Positions 34,053-46,162 of a stretch of DNA of 64,000 nucleotides are shown piece by piece. Source of the DNA: Gambelia wislizenii (taxonomy: Eukaryota; Chordata; Lepidosauria; Squamata; Crotaphytidae); contig JAUMIR010000003.1 in assembly GCA_030847615.1 (NCBI GenBank), positions 281,970,265 through 282,034,264 on the forward strand, in the 5' to 3' direction. Made by a program: the position numbers and the translations under genes. The first letter of the stretch is position 1; every line of letters begins with the position of its first letter. The notes below the pieces were generated by a model, which made no database searches, was not told where the DNA came from, and worked only from the letters and a program-made list of their open reading frames with translations.

Positions 34053-35900
34053 TGTGAAGGCAGTATAGAGAGAAACTGTGCTGCAGGTGGAGTATTTTTC
34101 AATAAGGTGGTGGAGTACAAGACACTGATCTATGGTGGAGTGGCCTTCCCTGAAGCCGGCTTGTTCTTCTGCAAGTATGTTTTCTTGTTACAACCAGGTC
34201 TGAAATTTTCACTGTAACTCTTGCATCGAGTTTGCTGATTATACTGAGGAGACTAATTGGTCTGTAGTTGACAGGATCATCCTTGCCTCCTTTTTTATAT
34301 ATGGGGACGATGATTGCAAGACCCCAATCCTTGGGTGCTCGACCATATTTGTCGATACAGGTGAAAAGTGAGGCCAGGATAGGGTCCCAAAATTCAAGGT
34401 TGTTTTTAATGGCTTCTGCAGGTATTAAGTCTTCCCCTGGAGCCTTCTCAGCTGGGCTACAAGGTTCTTGATCTCTGTTGCTGTCACTGGTGGCCACCCT
34501 TGGATATTTTCTATATTTTGGCTAGTGCATCCACTTTCAATGTAGTTGTCCTTATAAAGTGCTTGAAAGTGATCCTCCCATATCCCTGGAGGTATGTGAC
34601 AATCCACTGTAGCTGGCCCATTTCTCTGAGAACTTGATGTAATATGCCAGAATAGAGCTGTGTTGTTGGATCTGACTGCCTGGATAAGTTGTGTCCAGTC
34701 ATTCTTCGTGGCTTCTTTTTTCTTGTTCATCAGCAGCTTTTTGTAGTATCTTTTCTGCTGAAGCAGCATTGGTACAGCATCTGGGATGTTATTAGATAGG
34801 TAACCCTGATGAGTAACAATGAGGGCTTTTTTTAGCATTAACACATTCCTTGTCAAACCATGGTTTGGAGTGGTGCTGTTGTTGTTTCCACTGATGTACG
34901 CTATTTTGACGGATTAGATATTGAGGTAGAGCTTGGTTAAGTGTATTGTAATTTACCAAGATTTCATCAGGGGACTCAGCTGATATTAGGGCAGTCCTAA
35001 GATGCTGAAGTTGGTCTGAAGCCAATACCTCACTTATTGTTTGTTTAGTTGGGGGGTCCATTTAGCTCGGTGATAAGTCCTTCCTGATGGTGTCACAGAG
35101 AGATAATAGCGCTCCCTGGTGTGTGTCTCCTGAGTGAAGTCACTAAGATGTAGCCGAATTGGAAAATGATCACTTTCAAATCTGGGCATAACTTCTAATT
35201 CTTTGGCATAGGGAAGAAGGTCCCTAGAAATTATTATGTAATCAATGGTACATATTCTGGACCCCGAGAGATAAGTGAATTCAGCTGGGCAGTCATTTTT
35301 CAGGGCACCATTTAGGATTTGAAGGTTCAGCCTGAATGCTGTTTGATCTAGACAAAGTCCTGCAAAATTTGATTTCTTGTCCTTTGAGCATCAGATGGGG
35401 TGGGTTCCATCATCTTCAAAATCAGGAAGAGGGCATTTGTGCTGGGCATACAGGGTATGATAGTTGGGGCCCAGTCTGGCATTCAAATCAGCCCTCAAAA
35501 TTACAAATGCATTTGGGTTCTGCAACATGAGATTAGCAGTGTATGATTCCAATTCAGCCCACAGGCCTCTGATTTGGGATTTCTTCTTCATTAGAGGCAT
35601 GTAGGCATTTATTATCAGCAAAGTGCAATGGTTAAATTGAATTAGCACTGCCATGGCATATGTTTTAAAAGTGGAAAGAGGCCTTGTTATGGCACGTAGG
35701 GTGGTGGAAACCAGAATGCCCAGGCCGCCTCTAGCTCTTCCATGCCTTTTCCCTGGCTCTGCCGGAATTGAGAATGAGTGAAAGCCATTTAATAACAGAT
35801 CCTTATTAGTCCATGTTTCCTGGATCAGTATAATGTCATATTGGGTGAGGAAGTCACTAGGACAGGGATCTCTGTGGGCTGTCGGCCACCCAGCAATGTT
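34053..35900 (-). pseudogene. LINE ORF2: APE-type endonuclease and RT N-terminal part
   Basis: Endonuclease motifs on the - strand: IILIQETW (catalytic Glu, near 35828), VILRADLNARLG (Asp and Asn, near 35485-35510), and RFESDHFPI (SDH signature, near 35165-35190). The RT then begins: KAPGEDLIPAEAIKN (near 34415), NYRPISLLSIISKL (near 34245), EEQAGFREGHSTIDQCLVL (near 34130-34175). Frames shift several times. APE domains nick the target DNA to prime reverse transcription. Confidence 0.85.
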
Positions 35901-36477
35901 TCAGGTCATAAGGGTAACCTTGTGCTGGTCTGTTGGAAGTTAGACAGTTGCATTGCAGGCCACAGGCTGGATGGGTAATTCATCTGATGGCAGTTGGTTA
36001 AATGACTGGGTTGACTATGGCTGTGTCCTCCTCTGTGGATGGAGGGGTAGTGAATCACATTTCTGTTCATCCTGCCCTGCTTGTTCTGGAAGGGAGATTG
36101 GAAGAACCAATGCAGCATGGGAAGCGAAATGAGGATCACAAGCAAGCAAGGATCCCATCTCTTTAGTGAGGGGGGCATTCTTTCACTTAGGAGATGAGGT
36201 AGGTGGTGGTGAAGACTGTTTTCCCCTTGAACTAGGTTTGCATAGGGATGTTTGAGACCCCTGGGGTTTAATTGTAGATGGGGGTGCATCTGCAGTATAT
36301 TGCATTTTTGAAGGGGTGTTGGCTACAACTCGGGATTTCAAGGCTTCCTTGATTGTAAGTAGAGAGTCACCACTTTTGCTTTCATTGTCAGAAAAATCAG
36401 AAAAATGCACTGACAGTTTTCTGCAACAGGGGGCTGATTTCAATGGGGTTGGATTGCTGTTAGATTGACTCAGGATG

Positions 36478-37359
36478 CTATCTCTCATCAGTGGTATTGT
36501 GTTCCCAAATTTCTGTGAGTTTTTCTCTCAGTTTAATTACTTCTTGATTTATAGCCTGAGCTTCTTCCTTTGAGGTGTGTTTAGGTTCTCCCTCTTGGTG
36601 TGCAGAATTATTGCTTCTTTGTGTTATTGTTGCTGTTTTCCCTCTGATGAGGTCACGGACTATCTCATCCTTAAAAACTCTGTTAATTTCTATATAATGT
36701 GCATTCCAGAGGAAATTTCTTTTCCGTAACAGCCTGTTAGGAATATTTGCCTGGCTAAAGGTAAAAAAAAATCGCTTAGTAGCTCTTGAGCTGGGTAAAA
36801 AGTGGCAGTCTAGTAAATCAATTGTTCTGCTGTGCATGTTTGAAAGTTGGGGAAGATATCTTACAATTGACTTCTGTCTGTTCCACACATGTCCATTGTG
36901 ATGTATTTGCAGCAGGAGCTGATTTTTCTGTAATACTCGGCAGTGATTAACTGCATCCTGTGATGTGGCAGGACACATTTCCTCCAAATCTGCTACATTT
37001 TTAACCCCCTGTGTACCATATGGGTTTTGCCTTTGAAAATCTTGTTGGGAAAGCTTGTTAGTAATGTCGTTTAGTCTTTGCAAAATAAGAATCAATGTCT
37101 CTATGGACAGTTTGCAGAAATCATAAAAGAGCTGAGCGCTGTTATTGTAGGGAATGCTGCCAAGCTCCAGGAGTTTAACTTTGTTATCAACTTGCTCTGG
37201 CCTGTAATTTATATTTACACTTTGAGGAATTGAGGAGGCTGGTTTGTTTAGTTCAAGTGTCTGTGATGGCTTAGGGAGTAAAGAAGGAGCTGTTGTTACA
37301 GACCTGTTACTCACGAGCTGTGTTATCTCTGCCGCGGGGAAGAGTGAGTCAATCCTCAT
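36478..37359 (-). pseudogene. LINE ORF1 protein region
   Basis: A 293-codon open frame, open upstream of the ATG as well (EKKSDEPCNNNDNQESSKA), so the true start is earlier. Features seen: a Leu-rich segment CKLSIETLILILQRLNDITNKL compatible with a coiled coil, a basic C-terminal half (FFFTFSQANIPNRLLRKRNF), and an acidic/basic helix at the end (SKEEAQAINQEVIKLREKL). Position 5' of the endonuclease-RT region identifies it as ORF1, probably a nucleic-acid-binding chaperone. It is followed at 35906-36488 by other-frame sequence that may be the continuation after a frameshift. Confidence 0.65.
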
Positions 37360-37526
37360 CTGTTTTTCTGCTTTGGAGGATTCCTGATTGTCATTATTAT
37401 TACAGGGCTCATCCGATTTCTTTTCTTGCCTTTGGATGGCATTTTTGAGGTATATGTAGGTGGTAATGCCAGATGTTAGTGGGAGGACAATTCAGAAGTT
37501 GTTAGTCCGTCACCATCTTGCCCCTC

Positions 37527-37801
37527 CTCCTCCTGAGTCAACATGAACTCCCCTGGTGTTGAACCCCAACCCGTCAGATATTTGACACCAGCAGAGCACC
37601 TGGATTCAGAGCAGCTGTGGCAGAAGTGGTAGTAAAATGGAATGGATTCTCCACCTCTGTTCCTCCCTCTCTTCTATGAAGCAGTGTGTGGTGCTCCTGC
37701 ATTGTTCAATTGCACTGTGCTACAAAGTGATGTCTATATTGGATGGGTTATGGCACGTTTCTCTGAATTCAAGACAACATACTACATGTTGTTTGCATGT
37801 A
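37527..37801. other. unique sequence
   Basis: No feature recognised. Confidence 0.35.
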
Positions 37802-38066
37802 CAGTCAGACACCCATACCTGCAGAGGTTTGGTTACCAGACTAACCAGGGACACCCGAAACTGTGAATCATAGTGAACCCTATTAAAGTAAAGGACTTCT
37901 GGTGAAAACATACCACAAAGTTGCATTGGAGGACCTAGAAGATGCCTAGAGAAGGCGCCTCTTTAAATATTTTGCAGTGTGACTCTATGGTGTGTGTCCC
38001 CTATTTTGTGTCCTGCAGATAACCAAAACTGTAGATATTGGTTCCGTGGATACAGGGGTCTGATTG
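37802..38066. mobile_element. Tigger-like MITE
   Basis: Left CAGTCAGACACCCATACCTG; right the complement of gatacaggggtctgattg. TA on both sides (37800-37801, 38067-38068). Confidence 0.82.
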
Positions 38067-38192
38067 TATATGAATTTTTAAAGGACTCATTTTTCTGCTA
38101 CACATACAACTTTAATTTAATGCCACTTCTTTTGGGGGGGGGGTGGTAGAGGAGGAATCTGGAGAAATTTTGAAGTTCCAATAGGAATCCAG

Positions 38193-38412
38193 GGGAGCAT
38201 CCACACTAGAGAAATAATCCAGGTTTAAACTGGATTATTTGCATGGCTCCTTCCTATGGAATCCTGGGATTTGTAGTTTGGTGAGGCACCAGCACTCTTT
38301 GTCAGAGATAGCTAAAGACCTTGTAAAACTACAAATACCAGGATACCACAGGAAGAAGCTATGCAAATAATCCAGTTTTAAACTGGATTACTTGTGTCAT
38401 GTGGATTCAGCC
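38193..38412. mobile_element. hAT-like palindromic MITE
   Basis: agcatccacactagagaaat at the left and the complement of gtgtcatgtggattc at the right. Inner arms tccaggtttaaactggatta and ccagttttaaactggattac; centre gtgaggcaccagcactc. Confidence 0.75.
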
Positions 38413-38429
38413 ATTAGAAACCTGTGGGC

Positions 38430-38632
38430 CAACCTCTCTGCCTGGTACTTAAGAGAAATTGTTGTAGTCTTTTAAGCTCTTTTAACTTGTCATCCTTAGT
38501 ATGTTTTTAATCTTGTTTAAACTATTTTATTGTTTTAGTCCAAAACTGTTTTGTTATTTATTGTTTTATCTGCTTGCTGCCTAGTAATCTTATAATAAAA
38601 AGGGAGATATAAATATGTTAATAAATAAACAA
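38430..38632 (+). repeat. L2-type LINE 3' tail
   Basis: Ends in agggagatataaatatgtta followed by aataaataaacaaataaa, typical of L2 3' ends. No coding part remains. Confidence 0.6.
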
Positions 38633-38639
38633 ATAAAAC

Positions 38640-39428
38640 ATGGGCTTTTAAAGAGCAAACCCATCTTCTTTAGGCTGCATATTTTTTTCCCCAATGAAAG
38701 GTGGTCATGTTTAGAAACGGAGTATGTTCTACTCAAGGGACTTCTGTTTGCACCTAAATCCAGCCATTTCCTAAAATAGTTAATAAAGGTTGGGGATATT
38801 AAGGGGGAAAATATTGCTAGAAAAAAAATCCCCAATGATTTATTAATTCAGCAGGAGTGGTGTGATGTCTATTAACTAGTTCAGCTTTATATCTGAATCT
38901 CAGTATTTGTTCCTGTGTTATGATTAACTCTGACCCAAGTGATTGACCTACACTTTAAAATTCCTGACCCTAAGCGGAAGAGTATTACCATACTAAAGAG
39001 CTATCTACTATGTGACTACAATGATGTCCCACTGTGGATATTTCAGTTTTAAAAGTGAGATGAGACCTGATAGTGATACCACATTAAACACATCTCCTAT
39101 TGATCCTCTCTAACCTTGCAAAAGAGCTGCCTTGCATTAAGCACCTTTTATTTCACTGCTACTGATGGGACCACAGATGTTAACTGCCAGGCTATATATC
39201 CTCAGAGGTCAGCAGCCAGGACAACTGAGAGGTCACAAAATCATTGTTTCCTGGCTGGGAAAACAATCACAAACTGCCCTCTGTTGCAGTTTGAGGACAA
39301 TATTGTGGATTAAAGTATCAATAAAGACTGCAATAGTTATATCACCTTTCCCTTCACATCTTTTCCTAAATGCATGAAAGCAATTTATGTCAGTTGCAGC
39401 ATCTAAATATACTAGTTCTGTAATCTAG
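38640..39428. other. unique sequence
   Basis: No feature recognised. Confidence 0.4.
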
Positions 39429-40048
39429 GGAGATTATCAGATGCTGTAAATATGGTGTGACAAGGATACCAGGAGATCACTAAAGGGCTTGTTTTTCACA
39501 TGATGTTTCCCCCATGTCGTTATGCTCCCATGCTGCTCCTGTTCTGCCAGGGGTTATTGTTATTGACGGGTTACGTCATCAATAGATCGCCCATTCTGTT
39601 TCTGTTGTTTAACGATGGGCAAGTGAAAAAGGTGCCCCATTATGCTGGTAAGATGCCAGTGTCAGTGGGAGGTCTGTGCCAAAAACTTCTGGGTGTGATT
39701 GGGAGATCCAGGTAAGTGACACACTTTTTTGTACCCTCCTTGTGTTACTTGTAAACTTTTAAGTAGGTTTAGGTGTTTGGTTTTATTTTTTAAAGTGGAT
39801 TTTTTGTTTTAATTTTGAATTTTCCACGTGCTCATCCTCTCATGAGAATGGCCCAGGATTTCAACAAGGAAGAGAATGCAGCTCCATGAGAGCTCCATTC
39901 ACTCCTGGGCTGCCAAGGGGGAGGGAGCGTTGCACATTTAAGGTAAATGCGAAAGTTTTTGTTACTGTGCTGGGACGGGGATGGGAGCGGGGCGGTAGAA
40001 GAGATTGTGAGACGAGGACTCTATTTTTGTCCCCGTTTGATAATCTCC
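39429..40048 (+). mobile_element. 620-bp foldback-clan element, short TIRs
   Basis: Left GGAGATTATCAGATGC; right the complement of CCCGTTTGATAATCTCC. Collinear with 29096-29682 across the whole interior (acgtcatcaatagatcgccc, acttctgggtgtgattggg, tgaattttccacgtgctc, gagctccattcac). Flanks TAG and TCA. No transposase frame. Confidence 0.82.
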
Positions 40049-40049
40049 T

Positions 40050-41132
40050 CAGTCTTTCTTAATAAACCAAACTGTATATATATCTGCAGCCTGTGGTGGC
40101 TTCTTGTTCAATATTTCCATCTTTCCCATGAACTATATTCCCATAAATTGAAAGGAACTATTTCAGCTCACACACATTTTTGTATGCTTTCATTTTTAAA
40201 GAACTGCATCACAAAAATCAGAGAAGCATATTTTAATAAGAAGTAAGCAATTCATACTGCTGATGTGAATGTGCGAACTGCAATTTTTCATTTTTTTGTA
40301 ACTTTCCCGATTCTCCCATCAAATGCAACTTTCTGATAAAAAAAAGTGTGAAAGATGCATATCTTAGGGGAATTCAGTTATCAAAATGCATACGTTTGTG
40401 GGAAATAACATTAAAATGTTGTATATTAGGAATATTGCATACAAAAAAATTATATGGAGTTTTGTGTTGGTTTTTTTAGTTACCAAACTAATGCAAAAGG
40501 ACAAAATAAACCTGAGCTTGAAATGAAAAAAGAGAACATTGCAGAATATTATTAGTCCATTCTTAGTTATCATTAGCATTAACAGGAATATAACATCAAT
40601 ACAAATGTACATTTTGAAAGTATCTCAAAATGTAAATATCTTGCCCACATGAATTTTTCAGCACCTAAAGCAGATGTGTCATCTGGTTGACTTTTGTTTA
40701 GTAAATGATTTATTTTTTTTAAGTAAAATGATTTCAATAAATGATGAAGTTGCAAATTCATTGTTTTAAAAAAGGTGGCTGCACAGTACCAAATGCATAT
40801 TATAATATAATGCTGTAACTCTATGCACAATCTCCTGAGGGTAAGCCCCACTGGACAGTCGGACTGACTTTTGAGTGAACTAGCATAGGATTTTCATTTT
40901 GAAATGCAATCATGTCTTCACTTACCTGGAAGTAAGCCCCATTCAGTACATTAGCACATACTTCTTAGTAAACAAGCATGGGTTCTTGAAGGCTATTATT
41001 AAGGGAAGATAATTCAGCCCAAGGGCCTTGGTTGACCAGACCCCATTGACAGGTATGATTAAACAACAACAAACACTTCAGAATTGGAGCTCTCATAAAG
41101 GATGTTTGTGAAGATTCAGAACCAAATGTATT
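40050..41132. other. mostly unique, AT-rich
   Basis: A short palindromic repeat of the aagtaagcccca type is present around 40808-40985. Confidence 0.4.
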
Positions 41133-41360
41133 GTTTGTTTATTGTGTGCCTTTAAGTCAATTTTGACTTATGGCAGCCCTAAAGCCATATCACAGGGTTT
41201 TCTTGGAAATATTTTTTTTCAGTGGGGAGTTGCTATTGCCTTCTTCTGAATCCGAGAGAGTGTGACTTGTCACCCAGTGGGTTTCCATGGCTAAGTGGTG
41301 ATTGAACCATGGTTTCCCAGATTCCTAGTCTACACTTGAACCACTATACCAACTGGCACC
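41133..41360 (-). repeat. tRNA-derived SINE
   Basis: Reverse complement: gcctttaagtcaattttgac, gagagagtgtgacttgtcac, gtgggtttccatggct, ttgaaccatggtttcc, ending at ccactataccaactggc. Confidence 0.78.
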
Positions 41361-41799
41361 AGAGGCAATTACAGGAACAGAATCCATAACTGAGATATTA
41401 TGATAAATGTTATAACACATTAGTACAGTGAATTATCAGTAGCACTTCTCAAATCATCAATACGTCAGTAAAAAAGCCCATACGTTGGGGACAAGGATTT
41501 ACTGAATGAAAAAGCCAAGACTGGCTCTGAGACTGCACACAAGAATATATGAAACTGAGAGTATCTACAACCATAACTCATCCGATCACAGTATATAAAT
41601 CAGGCCTTAGTAGGTATAGTGCAAAATTTGGCCACTCTTCTTCAATAACTCTAGAAAGGTAGCAGGATCATGATATCATGTGCCTCTAGGAATCATCCAT
41701 TTTCTGTAATGTGTGCTATGTGTGGTGATAACTTAAAAAGTGTTCAGCCTCTTCAGTAGAGGAAAAACTGAGAGGTAAGCTTACTAACAGGTACATGGT

Positions 41800-42130
41800 A
41801 TAAAGATCGTTTCTGAAAGACTGGCACTAGTTGTCAATTCATCTCCAGACAAAGTTCAAGTTGCTGGTGTTAATGTTTTAAGCGCTAGACAGTTTTGGAG
41901 CTGGCTATCTACCATGTGTCCCATCATAAATCTGTTGAGAGATTAACAGCTCCTGCAGAGTTCCTCTTGAGAGTACCACCGGCTGCAGAGGTCTGCATGA
42001 CAGGCACGGGCATTCTCTTGTGTTGCTCCCAGACTGCGGAATGTACCCCCCTCAGAACTCTGATTGATTCTCACTTTCAGTGATTTTTAAGGAGGGTGTG
42101 AAGATATATCTCTGCAAATTGGTCTTTTAA
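41800..42130 (+). pseudogene. possible LINE RT C-terminal fragment
   Basis: A weak resemblance to the final RT region of CR1/L2 group elements (ggagggtgtgaagatatatctctgc encodes a VK.YLCKL-like stretch). Heavily decayed; low support. Confidence 0.3.
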
Positions 42131-42245
42131 ACTGTTGTGACATAAAAAGGAGGAAGTGGGGAGGAATTTAGAAACATGTTTAAGATTAACTGGCTTTTAT
42201 TTTAGCATGAGCTTTCGTGGATATAAACCCACGTCTTCAGCTGCA

Positions 42246-42271
42246 GTGTGTGTGTGTGTGTGTGTGTGTGC
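42246..42271. repeat. (GT)n at the SINE tail
   Basis: About 12 GT units at the 3' side of the - strand 5S SINE. Confidence 0.9.
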
Positions 42272-42489
42272 CTTCAAGTTGCCTGTTGACATATGGTAAC
42301 CCCATGAATTTCATAGGGTATTCTTAGGCAAGGTATACTCAGAAGTGGTTTTGCCAGTTCCTTTCTCTGAAATATAGCCTATTGTACCTGGTATTCGTTG
42401 GTGGCCTTCCATTTAAGAATTAACCAGGGCGGACACTGCTTAGTTTCCAAGATCAGATGGGATCCGGTGCTATTAGGGTATTTAGGCCC
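42272..42489 (-). repeat. 5S rRNA-derived SINE
   Basis: Reverse complement of the 16727 copy: agtttccaagatcagatggg and gaattaaccagggcgg come from the 5S head, and ttcaagttgcctgttgacat is the tail. Confidence 0.82.
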
Positions 42490-42789
42490 TCAGATGTAGT
42501 ACAAAATTACATTAAGGTATAAAACATATTTATACAGTTATGGGAGTGGGCTAGACTGTAGTAGGATCCAAAAAGATGGTTATGATTTGCATCTTTATGG
42601 ATCCTATTACATTCTGTCCCCACAACTGTATAAATGTATATATAAATTATATTTTGAGGCTGGGATATCACTCTGTACTGCATTTGAAGAAGTGGGTTTA
42701 TATCCAGGAAAGCTCATGCTAAAATAAAAACCAGTTAGTCTTAAAGCTGCTGCCACATTTCCCCCCCCCCTCCTTCTTATGTGGCAAAA

Positions 42790-43630
42790 GACTAACCTGG
42801 CTACTTTAATTGTTGTGATGAGTTCAATTGCTTCTGGTGATCTTAATGGTTGTATTGTACAAATTGTTTTTAATTTGTTTTTACTCTTTTAAAAATTATT
42901 GTTAGCCAGCAATATTTTTTTACTCTTGACTTTAGAGCTACATTAAATATCACTCTAAAATACTAAATTAAAAAAAATCCCAGCCTTATAGTCTTTTATT
43001 TATATACAATAAATATGGAATTTGTGGTTGATGATTGTCAGTAGGATGGCCACATTTGTTTTTGTTTGTTTTTTTTGTTTTTTTTTAAACTTCAGCAATA
43101 TGTATGACACAGATAGATGAACATACTTATTTCAGTGAGCACCGGCTTGAGCCTAACACCTTTTAAAATATCCAGTACAGTACAGTATTGTCATTAACTG
43201 GATTCATAATCAGTCTTCCAGGAACAGAGTTGTGAGTAGTGTATTTCCAGTTTTCTGTCTGGTGTAGCTCAAGAAAGCCAATGTAGTTTATGTATTAATA
43301 ACCTTTCACTAAAGAACTTTCTGCTGTGTTTACAGTTACATTGTGTCTGCTTTTCTGTATATGTACTCTGTTCAGGGATTTCTCTGATTTTGCTGCTGAA
43401 AGAGTACACCAAGATGGCAGACAAGGTGAGGGCAGTTGCAACAACTTAGATGCCATGGGACATCAAGAAATAGGCTGCATACTGAGTGTGTCATGCATAA
43501 GCATGTAAAATGAATAAAGGGCCAACAGGATGCAGCCCAGAGGGAAAGGAAAGATTTGCCTAAATATCAAACTTTTTTTTTTTTAAAGGATCATTCTGTG
43601 CTCCAAGAACAGCTTTTGGGGAGAGTCTTA
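42790..43630. other. unique sequence
   Basis: T-rich tracts; no gene recognised. Confidence 0.4.
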
Positions 43631-43889
43631 GGAGATTATCAGACAATGATTAATGATTTGGGGGATAAAACAAGCTGCAAGACATGCCTTGTTTTACCAA
43701 GAATTGTGGCCCCTGGAGGCTTCTGGGGGAGTGATTCTGTTCTTCTGTTTTGTTAAAAAAAATCTTTGCAATGGGGATCACTGAGGCCTCCACAAAAGGC
43801 AACTGTGGGCCACACATGCAGGGAACATGGAGTTCCCACCCCACAGCTTGTTCCACTGGTACAACTGCTTCTTCTGTTTCAGAGTCCTG
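43631..43889. mobile_element. left end of a foldback-clan element, truncated
   Basis: Starts GGAGATTATCAGACAATG after TTA. No matching right end was found before the next element begins at 43890. Confidence 0.45.
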
Positions 43890-44487
43890 GGAGATTATCA
43901 GATGGGCTTCTTAAAACGTTTTCCCCCACTATATTTTAAAGCATAAGTATCCTTGCATAATAACACATCTTATCACATGCTGCTGTAATCACGAGAAAGA
44001 GCCGCCCCAACATTTTGGTAACATGACCTTGTGTGCTGTTTCCTTCCACATTTTTGCATGGGTAAGACTTTACCAGTTCTTGTGAGAAGATGCGAGCACG
44101 CTTAAAAATCTAAAAACACATAAACAAACAAACAAAACGAACACAGAAGCACTGAAACATAATTAAAAACCTACCAGCAAAACAGGGAGGTTCATAAAAA
44201 AAAGTGTCCCATACCTAGTTTTCATGTTATCACCTGGAAGTGTTCTGGCAGGGACCACCCACTGATGCTGAAATCATGCCAGCAGAATGAGGCATGGTTT
44301 TGCACACAAGCAGTACTGTGAAACAAAATGCCATGGGAGATCAATTGGCTGCTTTTGCCCACCAATAAAAAAGAACGCCTTCTTCGCAGCAGCAGAATGC
44401 AAGAGAAAGATGTAGTGTGGTAGGGAAGCCCTTTCGCAATTTCCTGACATCATTATAATGTCATATTTGCCCCGTCTGATAATCTCC
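43890..44487 (-). mobile_element. 598-bp foldback-clan element, exact 3-bp target duplication
   Basis: Left GGAGATTATCAGATGG; right the complement of CCCCGTCTGATAATCTCC. Flanked by CTG on both sides (43887-43889 and 44488-44490). Interior segments are in the opposite orientation to those of 29096 and 39429. No transposase frame. Confidence 0.8.
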
Positions 44488-44490
44488 CTG

Positions 44491-45808
44491 GACACTTCTC
44501 AAGGTCACAGTTTAAGATTTTGATTGGAAAAATTAGAACACTCAAATCCACTTAGTGGTAATACTTTTATACTTGCTTCCCACAAGAGTTACAATGTTCA
44601 TGTAGAACAAATCAAATTTTGTTGTTTTAAAAAATCAGCATATAATCAACAATAAACACATGTTAAATCACTTAAAACAACAGTAAAACCATTTAAAGCA
44701 ATAATAACGACGTCATACAACAAGCTTTTCATGGACAATTCATGAAAAGGGGAAAAAGTGCTCAGTTATCACAAATTAATCTGTCAATTTCAGTAACATC
44801 ATTTCTTCAATCAAATCTTCCTTATGAGATAGCAGTTGTGGAGGTGGAAATTTAGTTTCTTAAACCTAACACTGGGGACAAGAATTGTTGTGAAGGAAAT
44901 AGAAGCTTTAAAGTGAGGCAGAGGGAAAAGGGAGGGGAAGAAAGAGAGAATCTTGCAGCATTAAACACCACTTTCTGTGGAAACAATTAGTGATGTAAGT
45001 GTATTCTTGAAAATGAACTACTTTAGAATGAGATTACTTACAAGCATCATCTCGGCTAAAATACCCATAAAGAGTCCTGCAATTCTGAGAAGTTCTCTTT
45101 GGAGACAATGCTTATTGGAATTCATAGACAATATTTCATGCTGTACTCTTTGAAATTAGCTAATGTTTGGGTCATGCATAGTCTTCAAATTGCCAAGGTC
45201 TCTAGGGCTTTGCTGTAGGGAAACCTGATGTAGTGTATAAAGTATTTAAACCACAAAATATATTTGTGGCTGCCAACCAATTGGTGTCTTAAAGGGCTCC
45301 TAAAGCTACTAGTATATGTCAGGCTAGGATGAGCTTTCTCAGCCAAGTATGGGTAAGAGTCATGTCCTAATTTGTCTCTAAAGCATAATTTTTATCATTA
45401 TTATATATTATAACTTAGCCCTATCTGTCCCTACTGCTGTAAATCATTTTCAGCTTTTTTAAAAAAGAAAACTAAGCAAGTCAATCAATGAAACATTACA
45501 CCTGTTAGGAGGCATATCCAACTGGCTGATACAGTGAAACAAGAAGTTCACTTGGGCACTATATCAACATAGCACTCCCTAGAGGCTTATGCCCATTCAG
45601 TTGAAGAGCTTTGGCTATTACTTGAGGTAACAGTGGTAAATGAAGTGTAGAAGAGTTTCTTCAGTCTGTTCCTCTGAGTTGTCCTACCTGATGTTTCACT
45701 GCTCCTAAATTCTGATTAAATGTACAGCCCTTCTCCACAGGCCTGAGGTGGGCATGTAAGCTGGTTGCCAGTGTAGTACCTATCTTGCAGAGTGATGAGC
45801 CACCTTAA
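44491..45808. other. unique sequence
   Basis: No gene or repeat recognised. Confidence 0.4.
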
Positions 45809-46137
45809 GGACTTTTTCGGATGTCTAAAATGCAATGGAAGCAGCCTCGCCACGTTGCGAGGCTGCTGCGCTGCAGGGCGTCCCTTTCGCATGACGCCCG
45901 TCCCTGCCGGTACTGTTGCGGTACCGCAGGGACATTTGAGTGTTATATTTCAGCGATTTTTACTCACGATCAACTTTTGTGAGTAAAAATTGCCGAAATA
46001 TAACACTCAAATGTCCCTGCGGTACCGCAACAGTACCGGCAGGGACGGGCGTCATGCAAAAGGGGCGCCCTACAGTGCAGCAGCCTCGCAACATGGCGAG
46101 GCTGCTTCCGTTGCATTTTAGATGTCTGAAAAAGTCC
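45809..46137. mobile_element. 329-bp GC-rich hairpin element
   Basis: Arms of about 155 nt with roughly ten mismatches; loop gatcaacttttg. Terminus GGACTTTTTCGGATGTC. Each arm holds sub-hairpins: gcagcctcg/cgaggctgc and ccctgccggtac/ggtaccgcaggg. Flanks TAA and CAA. Same subfamily as 60611-60939, opposite loop orientation. Confidence 0.88.
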
Positions 46138-46162
46138 CAAGTAACATATAGATGCAGTCTTT

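Larger units (their letters stand above)
32175..37526 (-). mobile_element. near full-length LINE (ORF1, endonuclease, RT), interrupted by a hairpin
   Basis: The 5' end on the - strand is near 37526 (ggggcaagatggtgacgg). The 3' end is the aataaagattctatt tail with (TTCTA)n, seen on + as (GAATA)n at 32179-32208. ORF1 is at 36478-37359 and the ORF2 remains run from about 35900 to 32350. Stops and frameshifts make it inactive. A 238-bp foldback element sits at 33815-34052. The clade is not certain: it has an ORF1, an APE-type endonuclease, a YADD RT and a C-terminal Cys/His motif. A Vingi/I or L2-like assignment is possible. Confidence 0.88.
42136..42786. mobile_element. long imperfect palindrome (foldback) split by a 5S SINE
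   Basis: Left arm pieces 42136-42245 and 42490-42575 pair with 42580-42786: tgacataaaaaggagg with cctccttcttatgtgg, agcatgagctttcgtgg with caggaaagctcatgct, and tacagttatggg with cacaactgta. The 5S-derived SINE at 42272-42489 lies in the left arm and is absent from the right. The end sequence (gggtttatatccaggaaagc) is a frequent sauropsid repeat. Confidence 0.75.
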
